This document shows, piece after piece, positions 9,053 through 18,981 of a stretch of DNA of 64,000 nucleotides. The stretch comes from Carpediemonas membranifera (lineage: Eukaryota > Fornicata). The stretch spans positions 102,046-166,045 of the forward strand of contig JAHDYR010000031.1 in assembly GCA_019828565.1 (NCBI GenBank). The letters run 5' to 3'. Position 1 is the first letter of the stretch, and each line of letters starts with the position of its first letter. The notes under the pieces were generated by a model. It was not told the origin of the DNA. It did not search any database and saw only the letters and a program-made list of their open reading frames with translations. Both the position numbers and the translations under genes were made by a program.

Positions 9053-10069
9053 ATGGCACCAAACAGCGCACCTCCGTCCTTCACAGAGCTAGAGCATGAG
9101 CTCAATGACGTTCTCATTTCGGAAGAGTTTCTCCCATTGGCTTATTTCTCCAGGAAAATCTCCAGTTCAGTCTCTGCTTCAATTCAGAGCAATATGTCGA
9201 TAACGAGGCGTCGTATGACCAGTCCGGCGGCAGATATGATCAATATGACACCAAAACTTGCTGATGAGTCCGCATCACTGCGTCCCGTTGCTGACACGTC
9301 CGCGTCAATCCATGCCCGTCGGGGGCCGGTGTGCGGCGGCCTCACACTTCGCCACGCCGCCACAACCAGCGCGGAGACCAGCTTGAGCTGTGCCCTGGGC
9401 GCTCTGGCCTTTAGCCTGCAATCGATGACGCCGTTTGAAGCCCCCAAGGCCACTGTCGGCGTCCTCAAGTCGTCCGTGGCCAAGGGCCCAGTGACCGCGG
9501 ACCTCGCCGTCTCAGCGAACTCCAACAGTGTCAGTGTGATGCCTGCCGCGTCTGTCCGTCTGCTGTCACGGGAGACCGAGCTGGGCAACGTCGAGGCCGT
9601 CATTGGAGCCGCCGTCGTCGCCCCCGTGCAGAAGAGCGTGCCTGTGCTCGACTTGGCATGCAGGGTGTCCCTCCGCAAGCCCGAGCCGGCCCCCCTCCCT
9701 CCACCAGTCAAGCAGGGTCGGTTCAAGAAGGCGGCCCCGCCACCCCGTGCCCCCCTGCCCAGGAAGGGGCCCGAGTCGGTGGTCGGCACGGTGTCGGCCT
9801 GCACCAACGGACTGGTCTCTGCCGGTGTGGCTTCCGTCCACCGCGGCGTGACCCTCGCGGCGAGGGCCATCGTCGACTTCCCCGCCAAGAACATCGAGCC
9901 CCAGCTGGCGGTGCAGACCACCATCAACGGGGCGGATCTGTCTCTTTCAGTGCACCAGGGCGTGCTTGTTAAAGCCAGCACGATGGTGGGCCGGTCGAGG
10001 GTCGGCTTGTCGAGCCACCTGCCAGTTCACGGCATGCCTGCGGTCGGGATGTCCCTGGTGATCGAGTAA
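9053..10069 (+). CDS. Probable eukaryotic-porin-type beta-barrel (VDAC/Tom40-like) outer membrane protein
   Basis: The ATG at 9053 is chosen over an upstream one that would overlap the importin gene's 5' region; this gives 338 residues. After a polar N-terminal part, about 250 residues alternate hydrophobic and polar positions as successive amphipathic beta strands, with a proline/lysine-rich loop (KPEPAPLPPPVKQGRFKKAA) in the middle. The very end (PAVGMSLVIE) fits the mitochondrial beta-signal pattern of polar-x-Gly-x-x-hydrophobic-x-hydrophobic. Inference: a VDAC or Tom40 homologue of mitochondria or of a mitochondrion-related organelle. No family-specific motif is clear, so other beta-rich proteins remain possible. 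The stop codon is TAA followed by A. Confidence 0.45.
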   Translation: MAPNSAPPSFTELEHELNDVLISEEFLPLAYFSRKISSSVSASIQSNMSITRRRMTSPAADMINMTPKLADESASLRPVADTSASIHARRGPVCGGLTLRHAATTSAETSLSCALGALAFSLQSMTPFEAPKATVGVLKSSVAKGPVTADLAVSANSNSVSVMPAASVRLLSRETELGNVEAVIGAAVVAPVQKSVPVLDLACRVSLRKPEPAPLPPPVKQGRFKKAAPPPRAPLPRKGPESVVGTVSACTNGLVSAGVASVHRGVTLAARAIVDFPAKNIEPQLAVQTTINGADLSLSVHQGVLVKASTMVGRSRVGLSSHLPVHGMPAVGMSLVIE

Positions 10070-10124
10070 ACGCGCAGGTGTGGCGGATTAGTGGCAGATC
10101 CGCAGGGAAGACAATCGTTGAAAC

Positions 10125-11264
10125 ATGGAGACATCGCACGACAAGTCTACGATGGCAGAAACAGAGCTCAAGCCAATCCAGATCGCCGACTCCATGCCTA
10201 ATATGCCCCGAATCCACTCAATCGTCTCCACAGATGAGATGGCGAGCCTGAACACGCAGCCCATCTTCAGAACTAGTCCGTATCTCGCCCTGAGCATCGT
10301 TGACGGCGAGGAGACGTTCCTTCCATGCTACATGCCCCTTGCGGACCACATCAAGAGCCTCGGCGTGGATGGATCGTACACTGTGTTGTCCACCCACCAG
10401 CGCAGGGCTGTTTTCCAGCTCGGGATGCACGGCCAGCGCCTGAGCCACACGTTCCAGGTCATGATGGACGGCAGACCGGCCGAGACAGACGCCCAGCTGA
10501 CGTTCATGTCCCAGGAGACGGCGTGTGCGTGGCTGGAGTCCGTCCTGCCCCGTGTAATCAACGCGTACGAGAGCAGCGCCAACCCCCCAGTCGAGTCTGA
10601 CGAGCGGACACCCTGCCAGTACCGCATCGCCATCCACATAGCCGTCCCGACCGCAGCAGTGAGCATCCACATCGGCCCGATGCACATTGCCTGCGAGGAG
10701 TGCAGCTCCGTCGAGATCGACGTGCGGCCGGGCCAGCGGGAGTACAGCGACGCTAAGAACTCGCGGTGGCTGCTCGACCGGACACGCTACACCCCAGCCC
10801 ACACCGGGATCAACGAGACCGTGCTCTTCGATGAGGCGACGGGCGTCATCACAGAAGGCCTCTCGTCCAACTTCTTCGTCATCAAGGACAGGAAAGTGCT
10901 CACGGCGGTTGGCGGGGTCGTCGAGGGCACAGTCCGGGCTATCCTGCTCGAAACGGCCCAAGAGCTGGGGTACGAGATCGTCCCCGAGGTCAACGTCGCG
11001 GACCTTACCCCGGACGCCGCGGTCGTCATCACCAGCACCTCTCGGTACGTCCTTCCTGTCTCCGCGGCCCACATACTGGGCACCAATGCCAGTGTGGTGC
11101 ACTTTAACGTCCAAGCATGCCGGGAGCTGCAGGGAGCTACGATCTCAGCCATGGGCCGCAGCTGCACTGTGCTGCAGGGCCTCTCCATCAAGGGCGGCAA
11201 GGAGCATGTCTGGTCGTCCTCCCCCATCCTCAACATCCTCGAGAAGGCGGGCGATTCGGTGTGA
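10125..11264 (+). CDS. Fold-type IV PLP-dependent enzyme (branched-chain aminotransferase / aminodeoxychorismate lyase-like)
   Basis: The family signature lies in the C-terminal half: NETVLFDEATGVITEGLSSN followed by FFVIKDRKVLTAVGGVVEG, the usual E..L..D..G.v.EG..SN.F block, then a G.vR..iL element. The lysine in SDAKNSRW (about residue 209) is positioned as the Schiff-base lysine. Fold-type IV enzymes catalyse transamination or lyase reactions with pyridoxal phosphate; substrate cannot be assigned from sequence. The protein is 379 residues, close to eukaryotic branched-chain aminotransferases. The N-terminal 45 residues up to the second methionine region are poorly conserved in character. 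It starts 55 bp after the beta-barrel gene on the same strand. Confidence 0.75.
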   Translation: METSHDKSTMAETELKPIQIADSMPNMPRIHSIVSTDEMASLNTQPIFRTSPYLALSIVDGEETFLPCYMPLADHIKSLGVDGSYTVLSTHQRRAVFQLGMHGQRLSHTFQVMMDGRPAETDAQLTFMSQETACAWLESVLPRVINAYESSANPPVESDERTPCQYRIAIHIAVPTAAVSIHIGPMHIACEECSSVEIDVRPGQREYSDAKNSRWLLDRTRYTPAHTGINETVLFDEATGVITEGLSSNFFVIKDRKVLTAVGGVVEGTVRAILLETAQELGYEIVPEVNVADLTPDAAVVITSTSRYVLPVSAAHILGTNASVVHFNVQACRELQGATISAMGRSCTVLQGLSIKGGKEHVWSSSPILNILEKAGDSV

Positions 11265-11647
11265 ATGGGGGTGAAAGGATGCACTGCACTGATCACTCCA
11301 TGTTACTAAATAACAGTGAGCCGAGCAATGGTATTCTGACACCTACTATGGCAGTGGATGGGGGGTATACAGCGTGTTGACCGCGCCAGCAGGGGATGCG
11401 TGCGGTGGCAAGGGCCGTATACGTGTGGATTTGATCGAATCCACAGTATTTGCGAGCGGGCGCACCATGCCCAAGCTGGCCCTCTAATCACCCAACCCAG
11501 CCACTGCCTGTGCAGTGAGGCTGTGTAGCATCTGTCCGTGCCCGTGCCGCTACTCCCCCCTTGACCCCGCCGTCACGTCACCATGTGGCTCCCGCTCGCC
11601 CCCCGTGCGCATCAGTATTTACAGTAAACTCCCCCAGTATTCGTGCC
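11265..11647. other. Intergenic segment without a recognised gene
   Basis: About 380 bp between the PLP-enzyme gene and the direct repeat that borders the Fanzor remnant. Short open frames exist on both strands but none has coding character. I see no RNA gene or repeat here. Confidence 0.5.
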
Positions 11648-11678
11648 TGTTGCGCAGCATAAACACATTGTTCGAACC
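11648..11678 (+). repeat. 31-bp direct repeat, left copy, flanking the Fanzor remnant
   Basis: Matches 12918-12948 in the same orientation with three mismatches; the core is TGTTGCGCAG, one variable base, then ATAAACACATTGTT. Read on the minus strand it contains TTTATGCTGCGCAAC, nearly identical to the initiator-like element at 45916 (TTTATGCTCGCAAC). It may be an element end, a target-site feature or a promoter. Confidence 0.75.
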
Positions 11679-11753
11679 TCCAGACAGGGCCGAAAGGAAC
11701 GATCAAAGTGCCAAACTGTACAACATCATCCGTCCGTAGACGAATGTTGGCGG

Positions 11754-12737
11754 TTAGCCAATTGATGATACTGGAATGATGTTTGAAGACGTGGGATCAA
11801 TGCGACTGAACGGAGAGCCACTGAGCTCATCTTCCGTGGCAAGAGAACGCCACAGGATGTTCTCTGCAGCACTCTTGTCCCGATGATCAACATTCAGAGC
11901 ATCAGGAACTGTTGCGCGCCACTGAGCACCACGGCACTGTGGATTTTCGCAGAGCATCACACGATGTGGGTGAACGTGCTGGTCATCACGCGGACGAACT
12001 CGCTTGTAGGGGGCGTGGCAGTGAGGGCAGACGACGGTGGTGCGGTCCTCGTTAACCATGTTAAGATCGACGACAATGTTATCCAACCTCTTGAGAAGGG
12101 GTACTATCTCTCTCGCGAACTTTCGATATGGCGCGCAAGGAATGAACATACCAGTAGGCGTGGTGAATCCCGAGCTCCCGTAGATGACTTTCAGGCGAAT
12201 GGGGGTGGCGATGGGATGGTGGCGACCGAACTCCCGAGCCAACTGTTGGCCGCAGCAGGCGAAGTGCTTCTGGCGAAGGATGTGGTTCGCAAAGCGCACT
12301 CGGCGGAAAGACTTACGCATTCCAGCCTCGAAAATGTCGTTCGCGTTGTCCAGCACAAACCTAATAGAGTTGTTGATACTCAGGTAAGGTAGTCTCCCGC
12401 CACATCGGCAGAGTGTCGAGCGACTGCACGATGGCCGCGTAGGCCTGACCCGGATGACCGCCGCGTACATGAGTGAGCAGTCCTTTGTGGAAGTCGGCGT
12501 CATGTAGGGGAGTTGCCGGCGCTGCGCATAGCATTCAACCGTGAGCCGGGCCAGCAGGCATGAGTAGAGATATTTTGCTGCGGCGTAATCCCCCACTCTC
12601 CGTTCTTCGGTGTAGTCCTGTCTGAAAGCTTGCTTGATGGAGGCTTTGATCGTATATATCTCCATCTTGTTGCGCACTACTGGTGTGCAGCTGATCATTG
12701 ATGAAGATGACATATAAGAGCCGACGATGAACACCAT
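11754..12737 (-). pseudogene. Degenerate Fanzor (eukaryotic TnpB-type RNA-guided nuclease) remnant
   Basis: The C-terminal half shows the TnpB/Fanzor layout: IYGSSGF, a catalytic-type Glu in VNEDRTTVVCPHC, a four-cysteine zinc ribbon (CPHC ... CENPQC) and the RuvC-III block NVDHRDKSAAENI with its Asp. The middle helical segment (RFVLDNANDIFEAGMRKSFR) is also Fanzor-like. No RuvC-I aspartate region is visible, and around 12,390-12,480 a neighbouring frame carries the better family match (HPGQAYAAIVQSLDTLP), so at least one frameshift separates the halves. At about 327 residues it is shorter than intact Fanzors. Known: Fanzors are RNA-guided DNA nucleases spread by transposable elements. This copy is probably inactive. 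No guide-RNA end could be defined. Confidence 0.7.
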
Positions 12738-12917
12738 TACCAGCCTATACAAGTGTAGAAGTGAATTTAATGTGGAATAGAAGACAATGAGACGACGTGT
12801 GAGCGATTGTGATGTTTGCAGCTGTGCTGACGTCCACGAAGAAGACGCTTTGTGGAAGCCCTGGAGAAGACGATCTCCCTACCGACTTAAGACGTGAGTA
12901 GGAGGGAGACAGGGCAG

Positions 12918-12948
12918 TGTTGCGCAGTATAAACACATTGTTTGACCC
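12918..12948 (+). repeat. 31-bp direct repeat, right copy
   Basis: Partner of 11648-11678. It lies about 70 bp upstream of the ATG of the 1672-residue gene, so it may be part of that gene's promoter that was copied to the other side of the Fanzor remnant. Weak similarity continues about 40 bp further (AAACTG tracts). Confidence 0.75.
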
Positions 12949-13021
12949 TTAGCCATAGCACAGTGCCGATCCGGCTAAACTGCACCGTATCTTCACTCCA
13001 GGCACGCCGTCGGACACAGCG

Positions 13022-16000
13022 ATGGACGCCGCCTACTTTACAGCAATTCTAGACCATTTGGGCTTCTTATCACCCCATTCGCCCTATATCGTGGAGATGC
13101 AGGAGCGCATCGGCCACTGCCGCATCTTCGAGTTCCTAGAGCGCTTCTTCAGCAACACACAACCACACAATAGCGCACAGTTCGTGATAGACTACATTAT
13201 GATCACAATCTCCTCTCTGTTCGAGGACATAGACCGGTTCCTCGCCTTCGTGGACCAGACAGGGCCCCGGTTCTTCCAACAACCCATGGCCAAGGCCGTG
13301 TGCGCCTCCATATGCGCCAACATACCATATGTCGAGTCCTGCGTCGACCTTGCTCTCTCTGACGTCGCCAACATCACCGTCGAGGCGCTGCGACAGTACT
13401 ACCCCACCAACGACGGCGGGCTGCTCCGGCTCCGGTCGATGGAGGTCTGCAACACGCTGAGGCCCCTTGTGGACGAGGCTACCGTCGAGTCGCTGTGCGG
13501 CGTGGTGGAGAACTCCCGCATGCTGGTGCTCTACGGGCCCGAGAAGAACTTCCTCGCGCACACCGTCGCTTCAGCCATGGCGGCCCGGAAAGAGTACGAC
13601 GTGGTCATGTACCTGCCCCTCAAGTCCGTACCCACTCTGGCGCCCAGCCACAACGCCTGCGAGGGCCTCCAGCAGCTCGCCCTCCAGGTCATGCTCGACC
13701 GGACCGAGGCCGCCGGGACGGGCACCACGACGACACGGCGGGGCTACGGAGAGGGCGAGTGCCACGTCGACTTCTTCCAGACGGGCATCAGCGACTGCCC
13801 CCCGCAGTTCACCCCGCTGCGGGTGTACAGCGAGACGAGGGTCCACTTCCTTACCGCCATCGCCGCACAGAAGAGGGTGCTGCTCGTGCTGGGCAACATG
13901 GACGCCGCCGACGCCCTCTCGTTTCTCCCCACGGACACGCTGGTGAAGGGGGCCCACGACGTCGACGTCATCATCACTACGGAGACCCCAGAGTCCTTCC
14001 ACTCCCTCGACCAGGAGGACGGCGACGACACAGACCTCGCCTCCATCGTCAACAGCGCCGCGGTGTGCGTCCCGAGTCTTGTCGACGACCCGCCGTCCAT
14101 CGCCCCGCTGGACACCCTCCCCGCCACCGAACGGGACATGCTGCTGGCCCTGGCCGCCGTCTCGGCAATGCACTGGGTCTCCGTCCCCGAGCTGGGCTTT
14201 ATCATGTCCGACCTGCACTCCTTTGGCCCAGGCGAGCTCGGTACGGCATTAGAGACGATGCTCATGCGGGACACGAACCTCGAGGTGCTCCCCGACGGCA
14301 ATGTCTGCAACGACGTCCTCAAGGCCCACGTCAGCGGGGGCCGTGTGACCCGGGTCACGCTGACGACGACCGCCCGCCGACACGTGGCCGCCACGAACGA
14401 CGAGGACATCGGTAAGACCGCCATGCTGTTCGCGAAGAGGGCCGACTCGCTGTACGTCGCGCTGCTCGGCATCATGTCACACGCCACGATCTCGGTCATC
14501 CCACTCGTACCCCTAGTCGGCCCAGCCCGGAGAGCGTTCGACGGCGACCCGACCGGCACCGCCCGGCGGGCCCTCGCTGCCTTCATCGGGACGGTGGGCC
14601 ACACGGCGCTGAGTGTCGCCGTCCGGGGCCACGACAGCCGCGGGATGCCGTGGACGTCGTGCTCTCTGCTGATGCGGACACTGTGCTGGGGCCTGCAGAC
14701 GGCCGTCTCCCCCATCCACGCGGCCACCTTCCTCACCAGGGCGGCCCTGGGCGTGCTGGACTTCCTCGACCGGCGGCCCCTCCACACCCTGCCTGACTAC
14801 ACGACGGCCGAGCTCGGGACCGTGCTCGACCGGGCCGTCGCCCTGACGCCGCTGCACACCATGCCCGCAGAGCTCGCCTCCATCGAGCACGGCTGCCCAG
14901 TGACGACCCTCCACCGCCTCCTCGTCGAGCTCGGCTTCCGGATGCTGGCCATGTCCGAACAGGCCAAGGCCGAGCAGCTGTTCCTGGCAGTGCTAGGCCA
15001 GGAGACGACCGCAGCCCGGCTCAGAGGCCCCACCGGCGACACCATGACCCTCAAGAACGGCCGGCCGCGGGGTGCAGACCTGGCCGACCTGACCCCACCT
15101 ACACTGACGTCACCTATGCTCGAGATCGTCACCAAGAAGCGCGACCCGCACCTGCTATCGTCCCCCATCGCCACCGAGGCCGTTCTGGGCGTGGCCATCA
15201 TCTATGCTCGGGCGGAGGCCTGGTCCCCGGCCCTTGCCCTGCTGGCGACAGTCCACACGGCCCTGCAGCCCCCCGCCTCGCCCGTCCGCCGGGCCCTGGC
15301 GGAGACGTACTATGCTGGTGCACTCGCGGTGTCGAACTCGCCCGTACTGTCCCAGCTACTCTTCATCATGCCGACCCGGCGCCGCCAGCTCACCATCCAG
15401 CGGGCACCGCACGTGTCTTTCTCCGAGAAGGCCGGGACGCTATCCTTTGCCGAGGAGCGGGCCGAGGCGGCCGTAATGATGGCCCAGGCTGTCGGGGACC
15501 TCGACCTGGTCGCGTCCTGCATTTCACTGATGGCCGCTATCCGGGTCCTCGCTGTGTTCGCTGGGGTCCACAGCCGCATGAAGCGATTCGAACCGTGGGA
15601 GCTCACCACCGACGCGCTGCTGGAACCCGTGCGGCAGGTTGAGCTCGACCTGGACTTCCTCGTCAAGCCATACGGCGACGACGAGCCCGAGAACTCCCAC
15701 GCCCGGGCCAAGGTGCTGCTGGGCGAGCTGTGCGGCCACATAGCAGACACCCTGGATGCACTGAGGGCGACCCCGCTCGCGCCCCTCGCCATCGAGTACT
15801 ACAGGCACCACAAGGGCAGGACGGCCGTGCGAGCCAGTCTGACGGCCCTGCAGGACCGGTACGAGGCGACAGATTTCGGGGCGATGGCTCAGGACACCAG
15901 GAACGTCGCCGCGTCCATGCTAAGCCGGGCGGCGCTCGCGGCGCTGCACCACTGCCCTGGGTCGATGCTGCACTCCCACAGTGTGTCGTCCCTCGCCCGG

Positions 16001-18040
16001 GTGTTCACGGTGCTCAGGGCGAAGGATGTGTCGTCGTCGGTGGCCGCGATCAACGGAGAAACGGCCGCCCTCTTCACCGCCCTCATAGCGTGCAGCGGGC
16101 CCAAGCACGCCGAGCGACTGACTGCGTACCGGCCCTACCACCACGAGGACGCGCATAGTAGAGACCTCCTCCGGGCGCCCATCGAGACGTTCATGTTCCC
16201 GGGGTCGAGCGCCGCCTTCTACCGCCAGATGATGGGGGCCGACGGCGACGCCCTCTATAACGCCACCGTGCTCGATCTCATCGCCCAGAGCCTCGTCGGC
16301 AACGAGTGCACGCCGTCCGTGGCCGAGGTAACCGACCATGCAGCCGAGAACTTCTACTACCGCTGCATGGCGGCGGCACATTGGCTCGTGTCGGCGACCG
16401 GGGGCGACGCCGACCCAGCATCGGCCAGTCCGCGGGTGTTCTCGTCCGTGGCGGCGCTGCTGTCCAATCCAGACGTGCTCCAGGCGATCAAGGAGCGCTG
16501 TCTCGACGCCATAGCCCCTGAGTCGACGCTGGGCCGCATGCAGACCGCGGAGATGACGTGGGAGGATGTCAACGACGCCATGGACGGCAAGCTCACCGCC
16601 CGGAAGCGGACCAGCATCACAGAAGGCCGCCGCGTCGTCGGCTCCGCTGTCTCGGACGTGTTCTCGACGGTGCACGTGGTCGACAGTCACCTCCAGCACA
16701 TGTGCGACGTCCTCGACATCGACCCCGCCACCATCTGCCCCGCGGCCGGCATCGTCGAGAACTCCAGGCCTGGGCGGGTTGTGCTGACGGTCGAGACCCT
16801 CGCTGCGGCCATCAGCGGTTTCCTCCAGAAGAACAGCGTCACCGAGACGGTCATCGGGTCGACCAAGGTGACCGTCACCCAGGACCACTTCGCGCACGGG
16901 GAGACCGCCCCTGACATCCTCACCCCAGACGAGGCCCGGCAGGTGTGGCCCACCCCCACCCCCGCTATGGTGGCCGAGTGCAAGCGGATGATACGGCAGA
17001 CGGACTCGCATGGCAAGCTCTTCCTCGGCGACCTTATGCGCAGCGCCCCGCTAGCGTTCTTCTGCGCGGGCATGCCCGGGCTTGACCGGTCGGACTTCAC
17101 CCTGGCCGAGGTCGAGATGAGCAAGACGGTGGTCCAACTCGCACGGGCGTCCATCGACCATATCGTCAACGGCGTCCCCGCTATCGCTGCCCCCGCCGAC
17201 GTCGACGACCTGGACGAGACGGCCCCCATCCCCGACGCGGCCCCCCGGTCTCTGTCGGACCCGCTCATGGTCGCTCCTGCCCTGCTGCATCTGTCCCGGC
17301 TGCTGGTGCACAATACGGCCCACAGCCCGAGACTCGCGGTGGCCAACTACAGCGGCGTTGTGATGACGGCGCTGCGGTTCTGGGCCTCGGTCGACGACTC
17401 GGATCGCATCCTGGCCCATGGTAGCACGTGTCTGACGTCTGAGCTGCAGCTGGTGACCGATTGGACCGCCCTGGACCACCCCAAGGGCAAGACTCCCGCC
17501 CGGGGGAACGACAGCCGCCTCCTGATCCTCTACTACTGCGCAGTCCTCATCCACAACCTCGACACCGTCGCCGCGAGCATCCTCGCCGAGCCGACCCGCA
17601 TGGAGGGTCTCGCCGTCGACGTGCCCAGCGTCATGGACAGCCTGCGGCTCGACGCCGAGGAGGTCAGCCGCATGCTTGAGTTTTCGAAGCTCTCCCGGGC
17701 CGCGACGCAGGCTTCCTCTCTCGTGACGACGTGTGCCAATAAGACGCTGTTCCAGGCCCGAGCCCCGCGCAGTCCCCAGCTGGTGACTCTGGGCCTGATG
17801 GCGCATGCCACGACGCAGCTCATCACGACTGTCGGACTTATTGGTCAGCCGGAGGAGGACGAGGACGCCGTCGAGGAGGCCTTTGAGGACGCCATCGCCG
17901 CCCTGGAGAAGGCCCGCGCCCTCATGGTCGAGTGCGGCGACAAGGAGATGGACGCTATGATCGCGGGTGCCGTGAAGGAGGCCAAGACCCGCCTGGAGGC
18001 GTACACGGCCGAGCTGGAGGAGCTCCCGACGCTCTTCTGA
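13022..18040 (+). CDS. Giant STAND/NB-ARC-like protein with helical repeat body
   Basis: The single frame encodes 1672 residues. Near residue 170 the sequence MLVLYGPEKNFLAHTVASAM sits where a P-loop would be, but the GxxxxGK[ST] lysine is not in register. A Walker-B-like hydrophobic strand ends in an acid near residue 286 (RVLLVLGNMD), followed by DVDVIITTE, a typical NB-ARC sensor-like strand. The following roughly 1,300 residues are helical with many Ala/Leu pairs, suggesting TPR-like repeats, and end in an acidic helix (EEDEDAVEEAFEDAIAAL). Known: STAND proteins act as signalling scaffolds that oligomerise on nucleotide exchange. Here the nucleotide site looks degenerate. The role is unknown; a ciliary or signalling scaffold is conceivable. 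Confidence 0.6.
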   Translation: MDAAYFTAILDHLGFLSPHSPYIVEMQERIGHCRIFEFLERFFSNTQPHNSAQFVIDYIMITISSLFEDIDRFLAFVDQTGPRFFQQPMAKAVCASICANIPYVESCVDLALSDVANITVEALRQYYPTNDGGLLRLRSMEVCNTLRPLVDEATVESLCGVVENSRMLVLYGPEKNFLAHTVASAMAARKEYDVVMYLPLKSVPTLAPSHNACEGLQQLALQVMLDRTEAAGTGTTTTRRGYGEGECHVDFFQTGISDCPPQFTPLRVYSETRVHFLTAIAAQKRVLLVLGNMDAADALSFLPTDTLVKGAHDVDVIITTETPESFHSLDQEDGDDTDLASIVNSAAVCVPSLVDDPPSIAPLDTLPATERDMLLALAAVSAMHWVSVPELGFIMSDLHSFGPGELGTALETMLMRDTNLEVLPDGNVCNDVLKAHVSGGRVTRVTLTTTARRHVAATNDEDIGKTAMLFAKRADSLYVALLGIMSHATISVIPLVPLVGPARRAFDGDPTGTARRALAAFIGTVGHTALSVAVRGHDSRGMPWTSCSLLMRTLCWGLQTAVSPIHAATFLTRAALGVLDFLDRRPLHTLPDYTTAELGTVLDRAVALTPLHTMPAELASIEHGCPVTTLHRLLVELGFRMLAMSEQAKAEQLFLAVLGQETTAARLRGPTGDTMTLKNGRPRGADLADLTPPTLTSPMLEIVTKKRDPHLLSSPIATEAVLGVAIIYARAEAWSPALALLATVHTALQPPASPVRRALAETYYAGALAVSNSPVLSQLLFIMPTRRRQLTIQRAPHVSFSEKAGTLSFAEERAEAAVMMAQAVGDLDLVASCISLMAAIRVLAVFAGVHSRMKRFEPWELTTDALLEPVRQVELDLDFLVKPYGDDEPENSHARAKVLLGELCGHIADTLDALRATPLAPLAIEYYRHHKGRTAVRASLTALQDRYEATDFGAMAQDTRNVAASMLSRAALAALHHCPGSMLHSHSVSSLARVFTVLRAKDVSSSVAAINGETAALFTALIACSGPKHAERLTAYRPYHHEDAHSRDLLRAPIETFMFPGSSAAFYRQMMGADGDALYNATVLDLIAQSLVGNECTPSVAEVTDHAAENFYYRCMAAAHWLVSATGGDADPASASPRVFSSVAALLSNPDVLQAIKERCLDAIAPESTLGRMQTAEMTWEDVNDAMDGKLTARKRTSITEGRRVVGSAVSDVFSTVHVVDSHLQHMCDVLDIDPATICPAAGIVENSRPGRVVLTVETLAAAISGFLQKNSVTETVIGSTKVTVTQDHFAHGETAPDILTPDEARQVWPTPTPAMVAECKRMIRQTDSHGKLFLGDLMRSAPLAFFCAGMPGLDRSDFTLAEVEMSKTVVQLARASIDHIVNGVPAIAAPADVDDLDETAPIPDAAPRSLSDPLMVAPALLHLSRLLVHNTAHSPRLAVANYSGVVMTALRFWASVDDSDRILAHGSTCLTSELQLVTDWTALDHPKGKTPARGNDSRLLILYYCAVLIHNLDTVAASILAEPTRMEGLAVDVPSVMDSLRLDAEEVSRMLEFSKLSRAATQASSLVTTCANKTLFQARAPRSPQLVTLGLMAHATTQLITTVGLIGQPEEDEDAVEEAFEDAIAALEKARALMVECGDKEMDAMIAGAVKEAKTRLEAYTAELEELPTLF

Positions 18041-18072
18041 TAGGTAGATTGATAAATATTTGAATTACTCAT

Positions 18073-18981
18073 TTAGATGTCGAGTCCGGATGGCCGGAAT
18101 GTTTTGATCGGGATCCTTTCAGTCAGCATGTGCCCGCTCTCGAGCAGCACCGCAATCACCACCTCAAAGCCGACCTTGAAGCGGTTGGTCTTCATCGTTG
18201 GAGCACAGAACTTGCGGGGGAAGTCCATGTACAGCGGTATCGGCACGCCGCGGCAGACGTCGCCGATGGCCGCCTGCAGGTTCTGGATCTCACTTCGCTC
18301 GGACTTGGGTACGCCGTCGACGGACTCGTCCCGCACCAGCTGCAGCTCGATGCTCTGGATAGGGTCCTCGGACTCGTGCACGATGATGTGGCCCGTCAGC
18401 GGTCTGTTCAGCGGGCACACGATGGAGTCAAGCCGGCCGCTGATGCTGAAGTCGCCGATGGTGGCTGAGGCCGGCAGCGAGTCCCGCTTGACCTCGAAGG
18501 AGAGGGGCTTGGGCTCTAGATCCGTCCGCTTTGTCGGAACCTCTATGATGAAGCTGGTCTTCTGCACGAAGGGCTCGCTGCCGAGCAGGTGAAGCCTCGC
18601 CTCGACAAAATAAGACACTGACACCCATACGCCGCGGTAGGTCTCGTACAGCTCGTTGCCCTCCAGAGCCTTGGTGGGGATCTCGAACTTGATTGTGTTC
18701 TTTCCGGGCTTAAGCTCGCCCTCGGTGATGAGAACGCCCTCGTAAGAAAGGATATCAACAGTCTTATAGCTGGGACTGACTTCTACGAGATCCTCGTCTG
18801 GACTATCCATGTTTCTAATGGCGATGCGGCCTGTAGCAATGAGATGGAGGCCCTTATGCATCAGGCTCCCGCTGGAGATGTTGATTGTCACGCAGCCCGT
18901 CACCACGTCTCCTACACGATAGATGGCGTCCGGCCTATCAAGAGTTATGTCGAAAGATGATTTCCCTTGCCGCTGAGCCAT
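18073..18981 (-). CDS. VPS26C: VPS26C (DSCR3), arrestin-fold subunit of the retriever complex
   Basis: 302 residues form two arrestin-like beta-sandwich lobes. The N-terminus (FDITLDRPDAIYRVGDVVTG) and the C-terminal segment (EIQNLQAAIGDVCRGVPIPL, then YMDFPRKFCAPTMKTNRFKV and GHMLTERIPIK) match the DSCR3/VPS26C branch rather than retromer VPS26, from my knowledge of the families. VPS26C works with VPS35L and VPS29 in retriever, part of the Commander assembly that recycles membrane cargo from endosomes. The gene converges on the giant STAND gene with a 32-bp gap containing GATAAATATTT. The stop codon is TAA followed by A. Confidence 0.8.
   Translation of the reverse strand: MAQRQGKSSFDITLDRPDAIYRVGDVVTGCVTINISSGSLMHKGLHLIATGRIAIRNMDSPDEDLVEVSPSYKTVDILSYEGVLITEGELKPGKNTIKFEIPTKALEGNELYETYRGVWVSVSYFVEARLHLLGSEPFVQKTSFIIEVPTKRTDLEPKPLSFEVKRDSLPASATIGDFSISGRLDSIVCPLNRPLTGHIIVHESEDPIQSIELQLVRDESVDGVPKSERSEIQNLQAAIGDVCRGVPIPLYMDFPRKFCAPTMKTNRFKVGFEVVIAVLLESGHMLTERIPIKTFRPSGLDI

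Noticed and set aside
12970-17830. Long minus-strand open frames opposite the giant STAND gene
   Set aside because: GC-rich antisense shadows with skewed composition; the plus strand has a single 1672-codon frame.
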